DNA of 16,552 bases. Origin: RBG-16-68-21 sp035286665. GTDB lineage: Bacteria > Actinomycetota > Acidimicrobiia > Spongiisociales > UBA11373. The DNA is taken from assembly GCA_035286665.1 (NCBI GenBank), contig DATECY010000030.1, forward strand, positions 1 to 16,552. The letters are read 5' to 3'. Every line of letters begins with the position of its first letter. Within the stretch, counting starts at the first letter, position 1. The notes under the pieces are model-generated. The model saw only the letters and a list, made by a program, of their open reading frames with translations. It was not told where the DNA came from and searched no databases. This document shows positions 7,721 through 15,041 of this stretch, piece by piece. Made by a program: the position numbers and the translations under genes.

Positions 7721-7762
7721 CGAATTGCGAATTGCGAATCGCGAATCTCGAATTGCGAATTG
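7721..7762. repeat. Heptamer tandem array, six units of CGAATNN
   Basis: Six exact 7-bp units run without interruption: CGAATTG twice, CGAATCG, CGAATCT, then CGAATTG twice. The five-base core CGAAT is invariant and only the last two bases vary. The array lies in the 227-bp gap between icd and mdh. The rest of that gap contains no gene. Confidence 0.9.
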
Positions 7763-7808
7763 CACTTGGCAAGTCGAACGGCCCTGATTCGGGCCCGTCG
7801 CAGCCCGG

Positions 7809-7835
7809 TACCCTGGCCTCCGAGCTTCGAAGGAG
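7809..7835 (+). promoter_or_regulatory. Candidate mdh -10 (TACCCT) and ribosome binding site
   Basis: TACCCT at 7809-7814 ends 30 nt before the mdh ATG, as in icd. The SD is CGAAGGAG at 7828-7835, 9 nt before the start. No convincing -35 is seen. The repeated architecture, not the hexamer alone, is the support. Confidence 0.4.
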
Positions 7836-7844
7836 AGCGACCCC

Positions 7845-8780
7845 ATGACCAAGGTGACCGTCGTCGGGGCAGGCAAGTACGGATCGACGACCGTGCAGCG
7901 TCTTGCCGAGTCCGACCTGTGCGACGAGATCGTGATGACCGACATCGTCGAAGGACTTCCGCAGGGCCTGGCCCTCGACATGAACCAGGCTCGGCCGCTC
8001 GAGCGGTATCGCACCAAGGTCACGGGAACCAACGATTACGCCGACACCGCGGGCAGTGACGTGGTCGTGATCACCGCCGGCCTTCCCCGCAAACCGGGGA
8101 TGAGCCGCATGGATCTTCTCGAGGTGAACGCCAAGATCGTCAAGGGTGTCACCGAGGCCGTCGCTTCCGCGTCACCGGACGCCGTGATCATCGTGGTCAC
8201 CAACCCGCTCGATCACATGACGACGCTGGCAGCCGAGGTGAGTGGGTTCCCCCGCAGCCGGGTGATGGGCCAGGCGGGCAACCTCGACAGCGCCCGGTTC
8301 GCCCACTTCATCGCCGAGCGCACCGGGGCCGACATCCTCGAGGTCGTGGCGCTGACACTGGGAAGCCACGGCGAGACGATGGTGCCGATCCCGTCCCAGT
8401 GCCGGGTCGGGGGCAAGCCGCTCACCGAGGTCTTGGACGCGGCCACCATCGACGAGCTTGTCACCCGGACCCGTGACGGCGGTGCGGAAGTGGTCGCCCT
8501 GCTCAAGACCGGGTCGGCCTACTACGCCCCATCATCCGCCGCCGCCAAGATGGTGAAGGCGGTGCTCGGGGACACCGGTGAGGTGATGCCGGTGTGCGCC
8601 TGGACCGGTGGCGAGTACGGCGTATCCGACGTGTACCTGGGTGTGCCGGCTCGCATCGGCGCCGGTGGCGTCATCGAGATCGTCGAGCTGCCGATCACCG
8701 ACGACGAGCTGACGGCCCTTCGTGCCGCCGCCGCCGCGGTGAAGGAGAAGGTCGGCGAGCTGCATCAGCTGGAGATGTAA
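7845..8780 (+). CDS. mdh: Malate dehydrogenase (LDH-like type)
   Basis: This 311-residue enzyme oxidises malate to oxaloacetate with NAD. The Rossmann motif is GAGKYG (8-13), and D33 after the second strand indicates NAD preference. R82 in AGLPRKPGMSR is the residue that marks malate rather than lactate dehydrogenase, with R88 on the mobile loop. N120 (VTNPLD), D148 and R151 (NLDSARF) and the catalytic H175 (GSHGETMVP) complete the site. The length is typical of the LDH-like MDH group. The GNLDSARF segment has Asn where relatives commonly have Val, a minor variation. ATG 7845 follows AGGAG at 7831-7835. It has its own upstream region, separate from icd by 227 bp. Confidence 0.96.
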   Translation: MTKVTVVGAGKYGSTTVQRLAESDLCDEIVMTDIVEGLPQGLALDMNQARPLERYRTKVTGTNDYADTAGSDVVVITAGLPRKPGMSRMDLLEVNAKIVKGVTEAVASASPDAVIIVVTNPLDHMTTLAAEVSGFPRSRVMGQAGNLDSARFAHFIAERTGADILEVVALTLGSHGETMVPIPSQCRVGGKPLTEVLDAATIDELVTRTRDGGAEVVALLKTGSAYYAPSSAAAKMVKAVLGDTGEVMPVCAWTGGEYGVSDVYLGVPARIGAGGVIEIVELPITDDELTALRAAAAAVKEKVGELHQLEM

Positions 8781-8802
8781 GGGGCCTCGCTGCGCTCGGC
8801 GA

Positions 8803-8823
8803 CGATTGGCGATTGGCAATTGC
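8803..8823. repeat. Short heptamer array, about three units (CGATTGG, CGATTGG, CAATTGC)
   Basis: Two exact CGATTGG units and one variant CAATTGC follow the mdh stop by 22 bp. The period and word style resemble the array before mdh. Confidence 0.65.
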
Positions 8824-8899
8824 AAGAAGGCGTCGGCGCTGGTCCCGTTGGATGCGGCCGGGCGTGGTCGCGTCGGCGGTGGCGGGTGGTACTCGGTGC

Positions 8900-8935
8900 G
8901 GGGCTGGTGCCCCCTCCGCTCAGCGGCTGTGCCGC
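8900..8935. terminator. Run of three small GC hairpins between convergent genes
   Basis: GGGGC-TGGT-GCCCC (8900-8913), CCGCT-C-AGCGG (8916-8926) and GCGGC-TGT-GCCGC (8923-8935) lie between mdh and the convergent membrane-protein gene. No T-tract follows any of them. They may end transcription from either side, but this is only a position-based guess. The remainder of 8781-8988 holds no gene. Confidence 0.35.
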
Positions 8936-8988
8936 TTCGCGCCTCCCCCGTCAGAACGGTGGAGGCAAGAACGCGTGGGTGCTGCCCG

Positions 8989-9876
8989 CTACACGGTTGC
9001 TTCGGCGAGTTGCTGCTGCGACTCGCGGGCGGCTTCCTGCTGATGGCGGGCGCGATCTCGCGCTGCGATCAGGTCGCGGCGTTTCGCCCACAGGCTGACG
9101 CTGCCCATGAAGGCGAGCAAGCCACCGATCCAGCACATCAGGATGCCCGAGGTGATTCCGGCGTCGCCGATCTCGGAACTGACGCCCATGTTGGCCAATT
9201 GCTGATTGAGGAGATCCCACCGCAGCGATGCTGCCATCGTGATGGACATCAGCCAGAGGGCGGCCACGCCGTTGATGAGCATTCGCCACACGGCGAGCCG
9301 CTCGGGAGGTCTGGTGATGGCGAGGACGGCCATCAACCCGAAGACGATGGCGAACACGACCCAGGCCGGTGCGGAGCGCGATCCGAATATCGGTCCGAGC
9401 ACTGCCAGGATGAGGATGAGAAGGCCTCCGACCCACATCACGAATCTGACCCCGAACCTGGCCGCGCCCTTCACCCGGTTCGAGAGCCAGAATCGAGCCA
9501 CGACGACGTTGATGACGACCGTTGCCAACAGAGCCATGAGCACAACACCCATTCCTCCGAGCGCCAGGGGCTTGGCACTGGTGGCGACGGCGGCGCCCAC
9601 GGGCACCAGGGATGTGAGAGTCACGACGACCACGCTGTTGACGACGGTTTCCTTGATCTTGCCGAGCACCATCAACGTGGTGACGAGTCCGAGCCACACG
9701 GCAGCAAAGAGGATGACTCGACCCTGGGTGGTCGTGAAGCCACGGATCGACCACGGCTCGACGACGAATCGGTACGTGGGATCCATGCGGACGTACTCCC
9801 AGAGGACCGACTGCCCCATCAGTGCAAGTCCGAGCATTGTCAACAGATACGGGCGGTTCTTCAGCAACGCGGACAC
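8989..9876 (-). CDS. Polytopic membrane protein of unknown function
   Basis: This 295-residue protein is not one I recognise. About eight hydrophobic segments are visible, near 9-27, 54-72, 79-97, 107-128, 145-164, 171-188, 199-216 and 242-264. A charged, Gln/Arg/Ala-rich C-terminal tail (265-295) looks helical and cytoplasmic. GTG at 9876 is chosen because GGGAGG lies 5 nt upstream and because the longer open frame, up to 10239, would run antisense through the HU gene. The segment RMDPTYRFVVEPWSIRGFTTTQG between the first two helices is probably an external loop. There is no ATPase neighbour to suggest a transporter. It is convergent with mdh and divergent from HU. Confidence 0.75.
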   Translation of the reverse strand: MSALLKNRPYLLTMLGLALMGQSVLWEYVRMDPTYRFVVEPWSIRGFTTTQGRVILFAAVWLGLVTTLMVLGKIKETVVNSVVVVTLTSLVPVGAAVATSAKPLALGGMGVVLMALLATVVINVVVARFWLSNRVKGAARFGVRFVMWVGGLLILILAVLGPIFGSRSAPAWVVFAIVFGLMAVLAITRPPERLAVWRMLINGVAALWLMSITMAASLRWDLLNQQLANMGVSSEIGDAGITSGILMCWIGGLLAFMGSVSLWAKRRDLIAARDRARHQQEAARESQQQLAEATV

Positions 9877-9968
9877 CAAGGCCTCCCACCGAGTGCTGCG
9901 GCACTCTACACCTCCCGTCGGAGGCCTGTTCCCGGACGCGAAAATCCCCGTTTCCGTTGAGTTTCCAT

Positions 9969-9996
9969 GAGACAAGATGGCGTGGTGTCGTAGACT
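9969..9996 (+). promoter_or_regulatory. Candidate HU promoter
   Basis: GAGACA (9969-9974) and TAGACT (9991-9996) are separated by 16 bp, each matching the housekeeping consensus at four of six bases. An alternative -10, TAGAGT at 10002-10007, lacks a -35. The leader also carries the palindrome TCACA-TGAT-TGTGA at 10007-10020. Confidence 0.35.
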
Positions 9997-10045
9997 GGGA
10001 CTAGAGTCACATGATTGTGATTCCCTCTTTAAGGAGGAGCGGAAG

Positions 10046-10321
10046 ATGAACAAGAAGGAGCTCGGAGACGCCGTAGGTACGTCGTTCGGCGGCTCGAAGG
10101 CGATGGGATCGGCTGCGGTCGAAGCCGTCATCGGTGCGATCACGGCTGCACTCGCCAAGGGTGAGAAGGTCCAGATCGCAGGTTTCGGCAACTTCGAAGT
10201 GAAGCAACGGCCGGCGCGGATGGGTCGGAACCCTCGCACCGGTGAGGCCGTTCAGATCAGGGCGAGCAAGGCGGCGACCTTCAAGGTCGCCAAGGCGCTC
10301 AAGGACACCATCAACAGCTGA
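10046..10321 (+). CDS. HU-family DNA-binding protein
   Basis: This 91-residue nucleoid protein is the size of classical bacterial HU. The signature region IAGFGNFEVKQRPARMGRNPRTGE (44-67) contains the beta-arm that intercalates DNA with its conserved proline in RNPRTGE. It binds and bends DNA without strong sequence preference, probably as a homodimer. Unlike mycobacterial and streptomycete HupB/HupS, there is no long Lys/Ala-rich C-terminal tail. A very strong SD, AAGGAGGAG at 10031-10039, lies 6 nt before the ATG, fitting abundant expression. It is a single-gene unit closed by a strong hairpin at 10341-10374. IHF-type function is less likely given actinobacterial context, but I cannot exclude it. 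Confidence 0.95.
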   Translation: MNKKELGDAVGTSFGGSKAMGSAAVEAVIGAITAALAKGEKVQIAGFGNFEVKQRPARMGRNPRTGEAVQIRASKAATFKVAKALKDTINS

Positions 10322-10340
10322 TCAGGTCGTTGCGACCACA

Positions 10341-10378
10341 CGAGAGGGGGTGCCCCGGAGGGCGCCCCCTCTCGTTTC
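10341..10378 (+). terminator. Strong hairpin terminator after HU
   Basis: CGAGAGGGGG (10341-10350) pairs perfectly with CCCCCTCTCG (10365-10374). A T-G wobble and four further pairs extend the stem to 15 bp around a CGGA tetraloop. GTTTC follows, so the U-run is short. It starts 20 bp after the HU stop and also lies between HU and the convergent SCP-2 gene. Confidence 0.85.
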
Positions 10379-10420
10379 AGGTGTTTCTGCGGCCCGAGGG
10401 TCGCGGCTCGAACAACTGCC

Positions 10421-10807
10421 TCAGTACTCGACGGCGACTCCGGATGCGGCATCGGCGAAACTGTTGAACACGGCCTGGTTCATCATGATCTTGGCCATGT
10501 TTCCGGCCACCTTCATCTTGCCGGTCATGAACGCCATCTGGGTGTTCATCGTGCCCTTGCTGATGGCGGTCGCCGTCTCGTACGAGTTGGTGATCGTCGC
10601 GTCGGGGGCGGTGGCATCACCGGGTCCGGCGACGAGTGCTCCGTCCTTGATGGCGAGGAAGTAGCGGCCTTCGGTCCCGTCCGGCGCGTCGGGCACCTCG
10701 AACTGGAGCGTGAGGTCGACCGTGGCAATTGCTTTGCGGAAACCTTCGTGCTTGTTCACCGTGTCGTTGAGGGCCTGTAGCCAATCGTGGGTCAGGAATT
10801 TGGCCAA
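10421..10807 (-). CDS. SCP-2 sterol/lipid-transfer domain protein
   Basis: This 128-residue single-domain protein has the SCP-2 fold pattern: a helix HDWLQALNDTVNKHEGFRKA, beta strands DLTLQFEV and GRYFLAIKDGALVAG, then the DATITNSYETATAISKG segment. The end, MTGKMKVAGNMAKIM, is the signature hydrophobic-ligand region. Family members bind fatty acyl or sterol-like lipids; here the ligand is unknown. TTG at 10807 is chosen because AAAGGAG lies 6 nt upstream and the protein begins at the usual point. The longer ATG frame from 10888 would overlap the DapA-like gene. It starts 64 bp downstream of that gene on the same strand, and a TAATCT (10841-10836) 28 nt before the start may give a separate promoter. 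Confidence 0.88.
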   Translation of the reverse strand: MAKFLTHDWLQALNDTVNKHEGFRKAIATVDLTLQFEVPDAPDGTEGRYFLAIKDGALVAGPGDATAPDATITNSYETATAISKGTMNTQMAFMTGKMKVAGNMAKIMMNQAVFNSFADAASGVAVEY

Positions 10808-10871
10808 CTGAGGCTCCTTTCTGGGTCGCTCACCGAGATTAGCAATCCCGCGACGGCCTCTTTCGGTCGCC

Positions 10872-11750
10872 TCAGCGGGTGGGAACACCGGCCTCGGCGA
10901 TGGCGGCGTCCACCGCTGCCCGAACCTCCGCGGTGGCGGGTCGCAGGGGGAGCCGGGGCCAGCCGCCGCTCAGCCCGGTCCGCTCTGCGGCGTACTTGAC
11001 GGCGGTGACCCCGTGCTGCTCGATCGCCCCGCTGAGCCTGACGAGGCGATCGTGGAGACCCTGAGTGACATCACTACCGGCGGCGGCGACGAGGGCAGCG
11101 ACGAGCTCCGGGGCGTAATTCACCGAGGCGGTGAGGGCGCCGTACACCGGTCCGGTGGCCATCGAGGGGGAGATGGCGGCCGAGGAACCGGCGAAGGCGT
11201 AGAAACCGCGCTTCGCCTGCGACGCCAGGGTGGCGATCTTGACCGCGTCGCCACCCGAATCCTTCATCCCGACGATCCCGGGGACCTGGGACAGCCGAAC
11301 GGCGGCGTCCAGGGACAATTCGACCGCAGTGACCTTGGGGACAGAGTACAAGAAGATGGGCAGCTCGGCCTGGCCGGCGAGATCCCGGTAGTAGGCCTCG
11401 AGGAGATCGGGCCGGTGGCGTACCAGGGTGGTCGGAGTCATCACCAGCAGCGCATCGGCTCCCGCCCGCCCTGCCTCGGCCGCCATCTCGATGGCTGCGC
11501 GAAGGCTTTCGGCGGCGATTCCCACCAGGATGAACGCCTCGGGGGCGGCACGCCTGGCCACCGCGGCGAGAGCGTGACGCTCCCCGGCCTCGAGATACGG
11601 GCCCTCGCCGTTGGAGCCTCCGATGGCAAGGCCGGCAACCCCCCGCTCCCAGAGCCTTCCGACGTTGTCGTGGTGGGCCGCGAGGTCGAGGCGTCCCTCC
11701 AGGCCGAACGGAGTGATCAGCGCCGGCATGACGCGGGGCGGTGTGCGCAT
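10872..11750 (-). CDS. DapA/HOGA-like class I aldolase (dihydrodipicolinate synthase family)
   Basis: This 292-residue TIM-barrel protein has Schiff-base lysine K163 (GMKDSGGD) and tyrosine Y135 (FLYSVPK), the family's catalytic pair. The carboxylate-binding loop reads GGSNGEGPYL (44-53). True DapA usually has GTTGE here. GSNGE is typical of 4-hydroxy-2-oxoglutarate aldolase and sugar-acid aldolase members, so a 2-keto acid lyase role is more likely than lysine biosynthesis. There is no lysine-pathway neighbour, which agrees. ATG 11750 is used; ATG 11729 is an alternative, and neither has a good SD. An ACGCTCCA direct repeat with 18-bp period lies just upstream. Co-transcription with the SCP-2 gene is possible. 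Confidence 0.88.
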   Translation of the reverse strand: MRTPPRVMPALITPFGLEGRLDLAAHHDNVGRLWERGVAGLAIGGSNGEGPYLEAGERHALAAVARRAAPEAFILVGIAAESLRAAIEMAAEAGRAGADALLVMTPTTLVRHRPDLLEAYYRDLAGQAELPIFLYSVPKVTAVELSLDAAVRLSQVPGIVGMKDSGGDAVKIATLASQAKRGFYAFAGSSAAISPSMATGPVYGALTASVNYAPELVAALVAAAGSDVTQGLHDRLVRLSGAIEQHGVTAVKYAAERTGLSGGWPRLPLRPATAEVRAAVDAAIAEAGVPTR

Positions 11751-11754
11751 GGAC

Positions 11755-11780
11755 TGGAGCGTATCGGTGTGTTGGAGCGT
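11755..11780 (-). repeat. Two direct copies of ACGCTCCA, 18 bp apart, upstream of the aldolase gene
   Basis: On the plus strand TGGAGCGT occurs at 11755-11762 and 11773-11780. The pair sits 5-30 bp before the aldolase ATG at 11750, so it could be an operator or simply chance. Confidence 0.4.
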
Positions 11781-11921
11781 TTCGCACGGCTGGGGACTCG
11801 TAAGGCGTCCGGATCCTCGCCGATCCGGCCTCTCGGCCTCGGTGTCTTGCCGTTCGCCCCTGGTCGGGGGGTGCGGCAGCAGGTGTGATAGACCCACGGT
11901 TCCCAAGAAAGGCGGCGTGCC

Positions 11922-12299
11922 ATGTACCGTTCTGTGATCGTGCTGGTACTGGTGATGTCAGCATGTGCAAGCTCAGCAGGAGGCATTGAGCTCGACGCGT
12001 CTGCCGACGGCACGAGCCTGTCGCTCACCGTCGGTGACCGCGTGGAGATCTCCCTCGCCGGAAACCCGACCACCGGGTACACCTGGCAGGTCGCCTCCAT
12101 CGACGAGGCGATACTCTCCATCGAGGGCGACCCGTCCTTTCGCGCCGACAGCACCCTGGTCGGCGCCGGGGGGACGATGACCCTCGCCTTCGATGCAATC
12201 GGCCCCGGGACGACCACTCTCGAGCTCGCCTACCTTCGCCCATTCGAGAGCGTGCCGCCCGAGGCGACGTTCACCGTCACCTTCGTGGTGACGGGGTGA
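11922..12299 (+). CDS. Chagasin-type (family I42) cysteine protease inhibitor lipoprotein
   Basis: This 125-residue protein has a short signal (VIVLVLVM), a lipobox ending SAC and lipidated C15. The mature domain carries the three loops that chagasin inserts into the cleft of papain-like proteases: NPTTGYTW (48-55), GAGG within LVGAGGTMTLAF, and YLRPFE, equivalent to the RPW/F loop. The prediction is an extracellular membrane-tethered inhibitor of C1-type proteases; none is encoded in this window. Start ATG 11922 has AAAGG about 9 nt upstream. It lies 91 bp before sdhC, with a candidate promoter between, so it is probably transcribed separately. The fold call is strong because all three loops are present in order; the target is unknown. 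Confidence 0.88.
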   Translation: MYRSVIVLVLVMSACASSAGGIELDASADGTSLSLTVGDRVEISLAGNPTTGYTWQVASIDEAILSIEGDPSFRADSTLVGAGGTMTLAFDAIGPGTTTLELAYLRPFESVPPEATFTVTFVVTG

Positions 12300-12331
12300 G
12301 GCGAACCCTCATGTTCGGACGCCTCATGGAA

Positions 12332-12380
12332 TCGACCCTCGTCGGCGGGTGCGCGAGAATGTCCGGTGGGCTCCGGGAGG
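12332..12380 (+). promoter_or_regulatory. Candidate sdhCAB promoter and SD
   Basis: TCGACC (12332-12337) and GAGAAT (12355-12360) are separated by 17 bp, each with four of six consensus matches. GAGAAT ends 30 nt before the GTG start, the same distance as the TACCCT motifs before icd and mdh. The SD is GGGAGG, ending at 12380. Confidence 0.4.
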
Positions 12381-12390
12381 CACTCCACTC

Positions 12391-13113
12391 GTGACGACGA
12401 CAGAACAGCAGAAGGCCAAGACCACGCCCTGGCCGGTCGACTTCTACCGATCGGCGGTCGGGAAGAAGTGGGTGATGGCGGTGACCGGGATCGCCCTCGT
12501 CGGCTACCTCATCGCCCATCTCATCGGCAACCTGAAGGTGTACCTCGGCCCGGCGGAGATCAACCAGTACGGCGAAGCCCTGCGTGACCTCGGCGGCCAC
12601 CTGGCACCCCGGACCAGCATCCTGTGGTTGCTGCGCGGCGGACTCATCGCGGCGTTTGCTCTCCACGTCCATGCGGGGTATTCGCTCACCTACGTCAACT
12701 GGAAGGCGCGGGGCGGCAAGTATCGGGAACGCGACTATGCGGTCGCCTCGTACGCCTCGCGCACCATGCGATGGACCGGCACGATCGTCCTGCTGTTCCT
12801 GGCCTTTCACCTCGCCGACCTCACCTGGGGGGTCGGTCCGGCGGCGACGGGGCAGTTCGTCCGCGGCGAGGTGTACGACAACCTCATCCTCAGCCTGCAA
12901 CGGGTGCCCGTGGCGGTGCTGTACGGGGTCGCCAACGTCGCGCTCGGGTTCCACCTCTTCCACGGGGTCTGGAGCCTCTTTCAGAGCCTTGGATGGAGCC
13001 ACCCCAGGTTCAACAAGTGGCGCAGGTACCTCGCGTACGCCTGTACCGCGTTCATCGTCGTCGGCAATCTCTCGTTCCCCATCGCCGTCCAGGCCGGCTG
13101 GCTCTCGATCTGA
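12391..13113 (+). CDS. sdhC: Succinate dehydrogenase cytochrome b subunit (single-subunit anchor)
   Basis: This 240-residue protein has five hydrophobic segments, about 27-49, 76-100, 128-146, 172-192 and 212-233. That fits the b558-type anchor that serves alone in CAB-ordered complexes without sdhD. Histidines H43, H92/H94, H140, H188 and H191 in or near helices are candidate ligands for two haems. The anchor carries electrons between the SdhB clusters and membrane quinone. GTG 12391 is chosen because GGGAGG lies 10 nt upstream; an in-frame ATG at 12349 would add residues encoded across the candidate promoter. It is the first gene of sdhCAB, ending 11 bp before sdhA. Confidence 0.92.
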   Translation: MTTTEQQKAKTTPWPVDFYRSAVGKKWVMAVTGIALVGYLIAHLIGNLKVYLGPAEINQYGEALRDLGGHLAPRTSILWLLRGGLIAAFALHVHAGYSLTYVNWKARGGKYRERDYAVASYASRTMRWTGTIVLLFLAFHLADLTWGVGPAATGQFVRGEVYDNLILSLQRVPVAVLYGVANVALGFHLFHGVWSLFQSLGWSHPRFNKWRRYLAYACTAFIVVGNLSFPIAVQAGWLSI

Positions 13114-13124
13114 CGGAGGTGACC

Positions 13125-15041
13125 GTGCAACTCGATGCCAAGATCCCCGCCGGCCCGATCTCGGACAAGTGGGACAACCACCGGTTCGACATGCCGCTGG
13201 TGGCTCCGCCCCATCGGCGCAGGTTCGACGTGATCGTCGTCGGGTCCGGGCTTGCCGGCGCCGGTGCTGCCGCGACGCTCGGCGAGCTGGGTTACCGGGT
13301 CAAGGTGTTCACCTATCACGACAGCACGCGGCGCGCCCACAGCATCTCAGCACAGGGCGGGATCAATGCCGCCAAGAACTACCGCAACGACGGAGACAGC
13401 GTCCAGCGGCTCTTCTACGACACCGTCAAGGGTGGGGATTACCGGTCGCGCGAAGCCAACGTCTATCGCCTCGCCGAATTGAGCAACGAGATCATCGACC
13501 AGGCCACCGCCCAGGGTGTCCCCTTCGCCCGCGAATACGGCGGCCTCCTCGCCAACCGCTCGTTCGGGGGCGTGCAGGTGGAGCGCACCTTCTACGCCCG
13601 CGGGCAGACCGGCCAGCAGTTGCTGCTCGGGGCCTACCAGGCGCTCGCCAGGCAGATCAAGGCGGGGACGGTCCAAGCGCACACCCGCAGCGAGATGCTG
13701 GACGTGGTGGTCATCGACGGCAAGGCTGCCGGGATCGTGGTCCGCGATCTCGTCACCGGCGAGGTGAGCACCCATTCCGCCCACGCCGTGGTGCTGGCGA
13801 CCGGCGGGTACAGCAATGTCTACTTCCTGTCGACGAACGCCAAGGCATGCAACGTCACCGCGATCTGGCGGGCACATCGCAAAGGGGCCCTTTTCGCCAA
13901 CCCATGCTTCACCCAGATCCACCCGACGTGCATTCCCCAAAGTGACGAGTTCCAGTCGAAGCTCACGCTCATGTCGGAGTCGCTGCGCAACGACGGCCGG
14001 ATCTGGGTGCCGGGGGAGATCGGCGACTCGCGGATGGGGTCGGAGATCCCCGTGGCGCAGCGCGACTACTTCCTCGAGCGGCGCTATCCCGCGTTCGGCA
14101 ATCTCGTTCCCCGCGACGTGGCGTCCCGCGCCGCCAAGAAGGTCGTGGACGAGGGGCATGGGGTCGGCCCCCTCCACAACGGGGTGTTTCTCGACTTCGC
14201 GGACGCCATCGCCCGCCTCGGCCGCCCCGCCATCGAGGAGCGCTACGGCAACCTCTTCGAGATGTACGAACGGATCACCGGTGAGGACCCCTACGCCCGC
14301 CCCATGCGGATCTATCCCGCCCCCCACTACACGATGGGCGGCTTGTGGGTGGACTACGACCTGATGACCACGGTGCCCGGGTTGTATGCGATCGGCGAGG
14401 CCAACTTCTCCGACCACGGTGCCAATCGCCTCGGTGCCAGCGCGCTGATGCAGGGGCTTGCCGATGGGTACTTCGTCCTCCCTGCGACCATCGCCGGTTA
14501 CCTTGCGGGGATGCTCGGCAAGCCGGCACCGTCACCCGACCATGCGGCCTTCGCCGAGGCCCGTGCCGAAGTGGAGTCGAGGTCGCGTCGCCTGCTCGAA
14601 GCCGACGGCACCCGAACGGTCGACTGGTTCCATCGCGAATTGGGCAAGATCGTCTGGGACGACTGTGGCATGACCCGAAGCGCCGAGGGGCTCCAGACGG
14701 CGCTCGGCGAGATCCCGGCGTTGCGCGAGGAGTTCTACGCAGACGTCAAGATTCTCGGTGGGGCCGACACGCTCAACCAATCGTTGGAGAAGGCAGGCCG
14801 GGTGGCCGACTTCTTCGAGCTCGCCGAGTTGATGTGCCGCGATGCCTTGCAGCGTGAGGAATCGTGTGGCGGGCACTTCCGAACCGAGCACCAGACCCCC
14901 GAGGGCGAGGCGCTGCGCAACGACGAGGACTTCGCCTTCGTGTCGGCCTGGGGTTGGAACGGCCTCGACGTCGAGCCGACCCTCACCAAGGAGCCTCTCG
15001 TGTTCGAAGACGTGGCGCTGAAGACGAGGAGCTACAAGTAA
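13125..15041 (+). CDS. sdhA: Succinate dehydrogenase flavoprotein subunit
   Basis: This 638-residue flavoprotein oxidises succinate to fumarate. The FAD dinucleotide fold begins at 34 with GSGLAG (40-45). H72 in RRAHSISAQGG is the covalent FAD attachment site. Active-site residues appear as H266 (IHPTCI), R330 (VPRDVASR, the proton-shuttle Arg), H401 (APHYTMGGL) and R435 (HGANRLGASAL). The length and the C-terminal half resemble the longer FrdA/SdhA type paired with a one-subunit anchor. GTG 13125 is preferred because GGAGG (13115-13119) lies 5 nt upstream; GTG 13119 overlaps that SD. The open frame extends far upstream across sdhC, but that part is antisense-like noise. The final TAA overlaps the sdhB ATG by one base. 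Confidence 0.97.
   Translation: MQLDAKIPAGPISDKWDNHRFDMPLVAPPHRRRFDVIVVGSGLAGAGAAATLGELGYRVKVFTYHDSTRRAHSISAQGGINAAKNYRNDGDSVQRLFYDTVKGGDYRSREANVYRLAELSNEIIDQATAQGVPFAREYGGLLANRSFGGVQVERTFYARGQTGQQLLLGAYQALARQIKAGTVQAHTRSEMLDVVVIDGKAAGIVVRDLVTGEVSTHSAHAVVLATGGYSNVYFLSTNAKACNVTAIWRAHRKGALFANPCFTQIHPTCIPQSDEFQSKLTLMSESLRNDGRIWVPGEIGDSRMGSEIPVAQRDYFLERRYPAFGNLVPRDVASRAAKKVVDEGHGVGPLHNGVFLDFADAIARLGRPAIEERYGNLFEMYERITGEDPYARPMRIYPAPHYTMGGLWVDYDLMTTVPGLYAIGEANFSDHGANRLGASALMQGLADGYFVLPATIAGYLAGMLGKPAPSPDHAAFAEARAEVESRSRRLLEADGTRTVDWFHRELGKIVWDDCGMTRSAEGLQTALGEIPALREEFYADVKILGGADTLNQSLEKAGRVADFFELAELMCRDALQREESCGGHFRTEHQTPEGEALRNDEDFAFVSAWGWNGLDVEPTLTKEPLVFEDVALKTRSYK

Noticed and set aside
7718..8032. 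Small minus-strand frame containing an AIRNS-type peptide repeat
   Set aside because: The peptide repeat is simply a translation of the CGAAT heptamer array and it overlaps the mdh start; not a gene.
9877..10239. N-terminal extension of the membrane protein to 10239
   Set aside because: It would lie antisense to HU and its promoter; GTG 9876 with GGGAGG fits the first membrane helix.
10872..11750. Calling the aldolase a true lysine-biosynthesis DapA
   Set aside because: The substrate loop reads GSNGE instead of GTTGE and no lysine-pathway gene is nearby.
12624..13124. Long N-terminal extension of SdhA overlapping sdhC
   Set aside because: The frame is open but encodes an Arg/Pro/Gly-rich shadow of sdhC; SdhA homology and a good SD begin at 13125.
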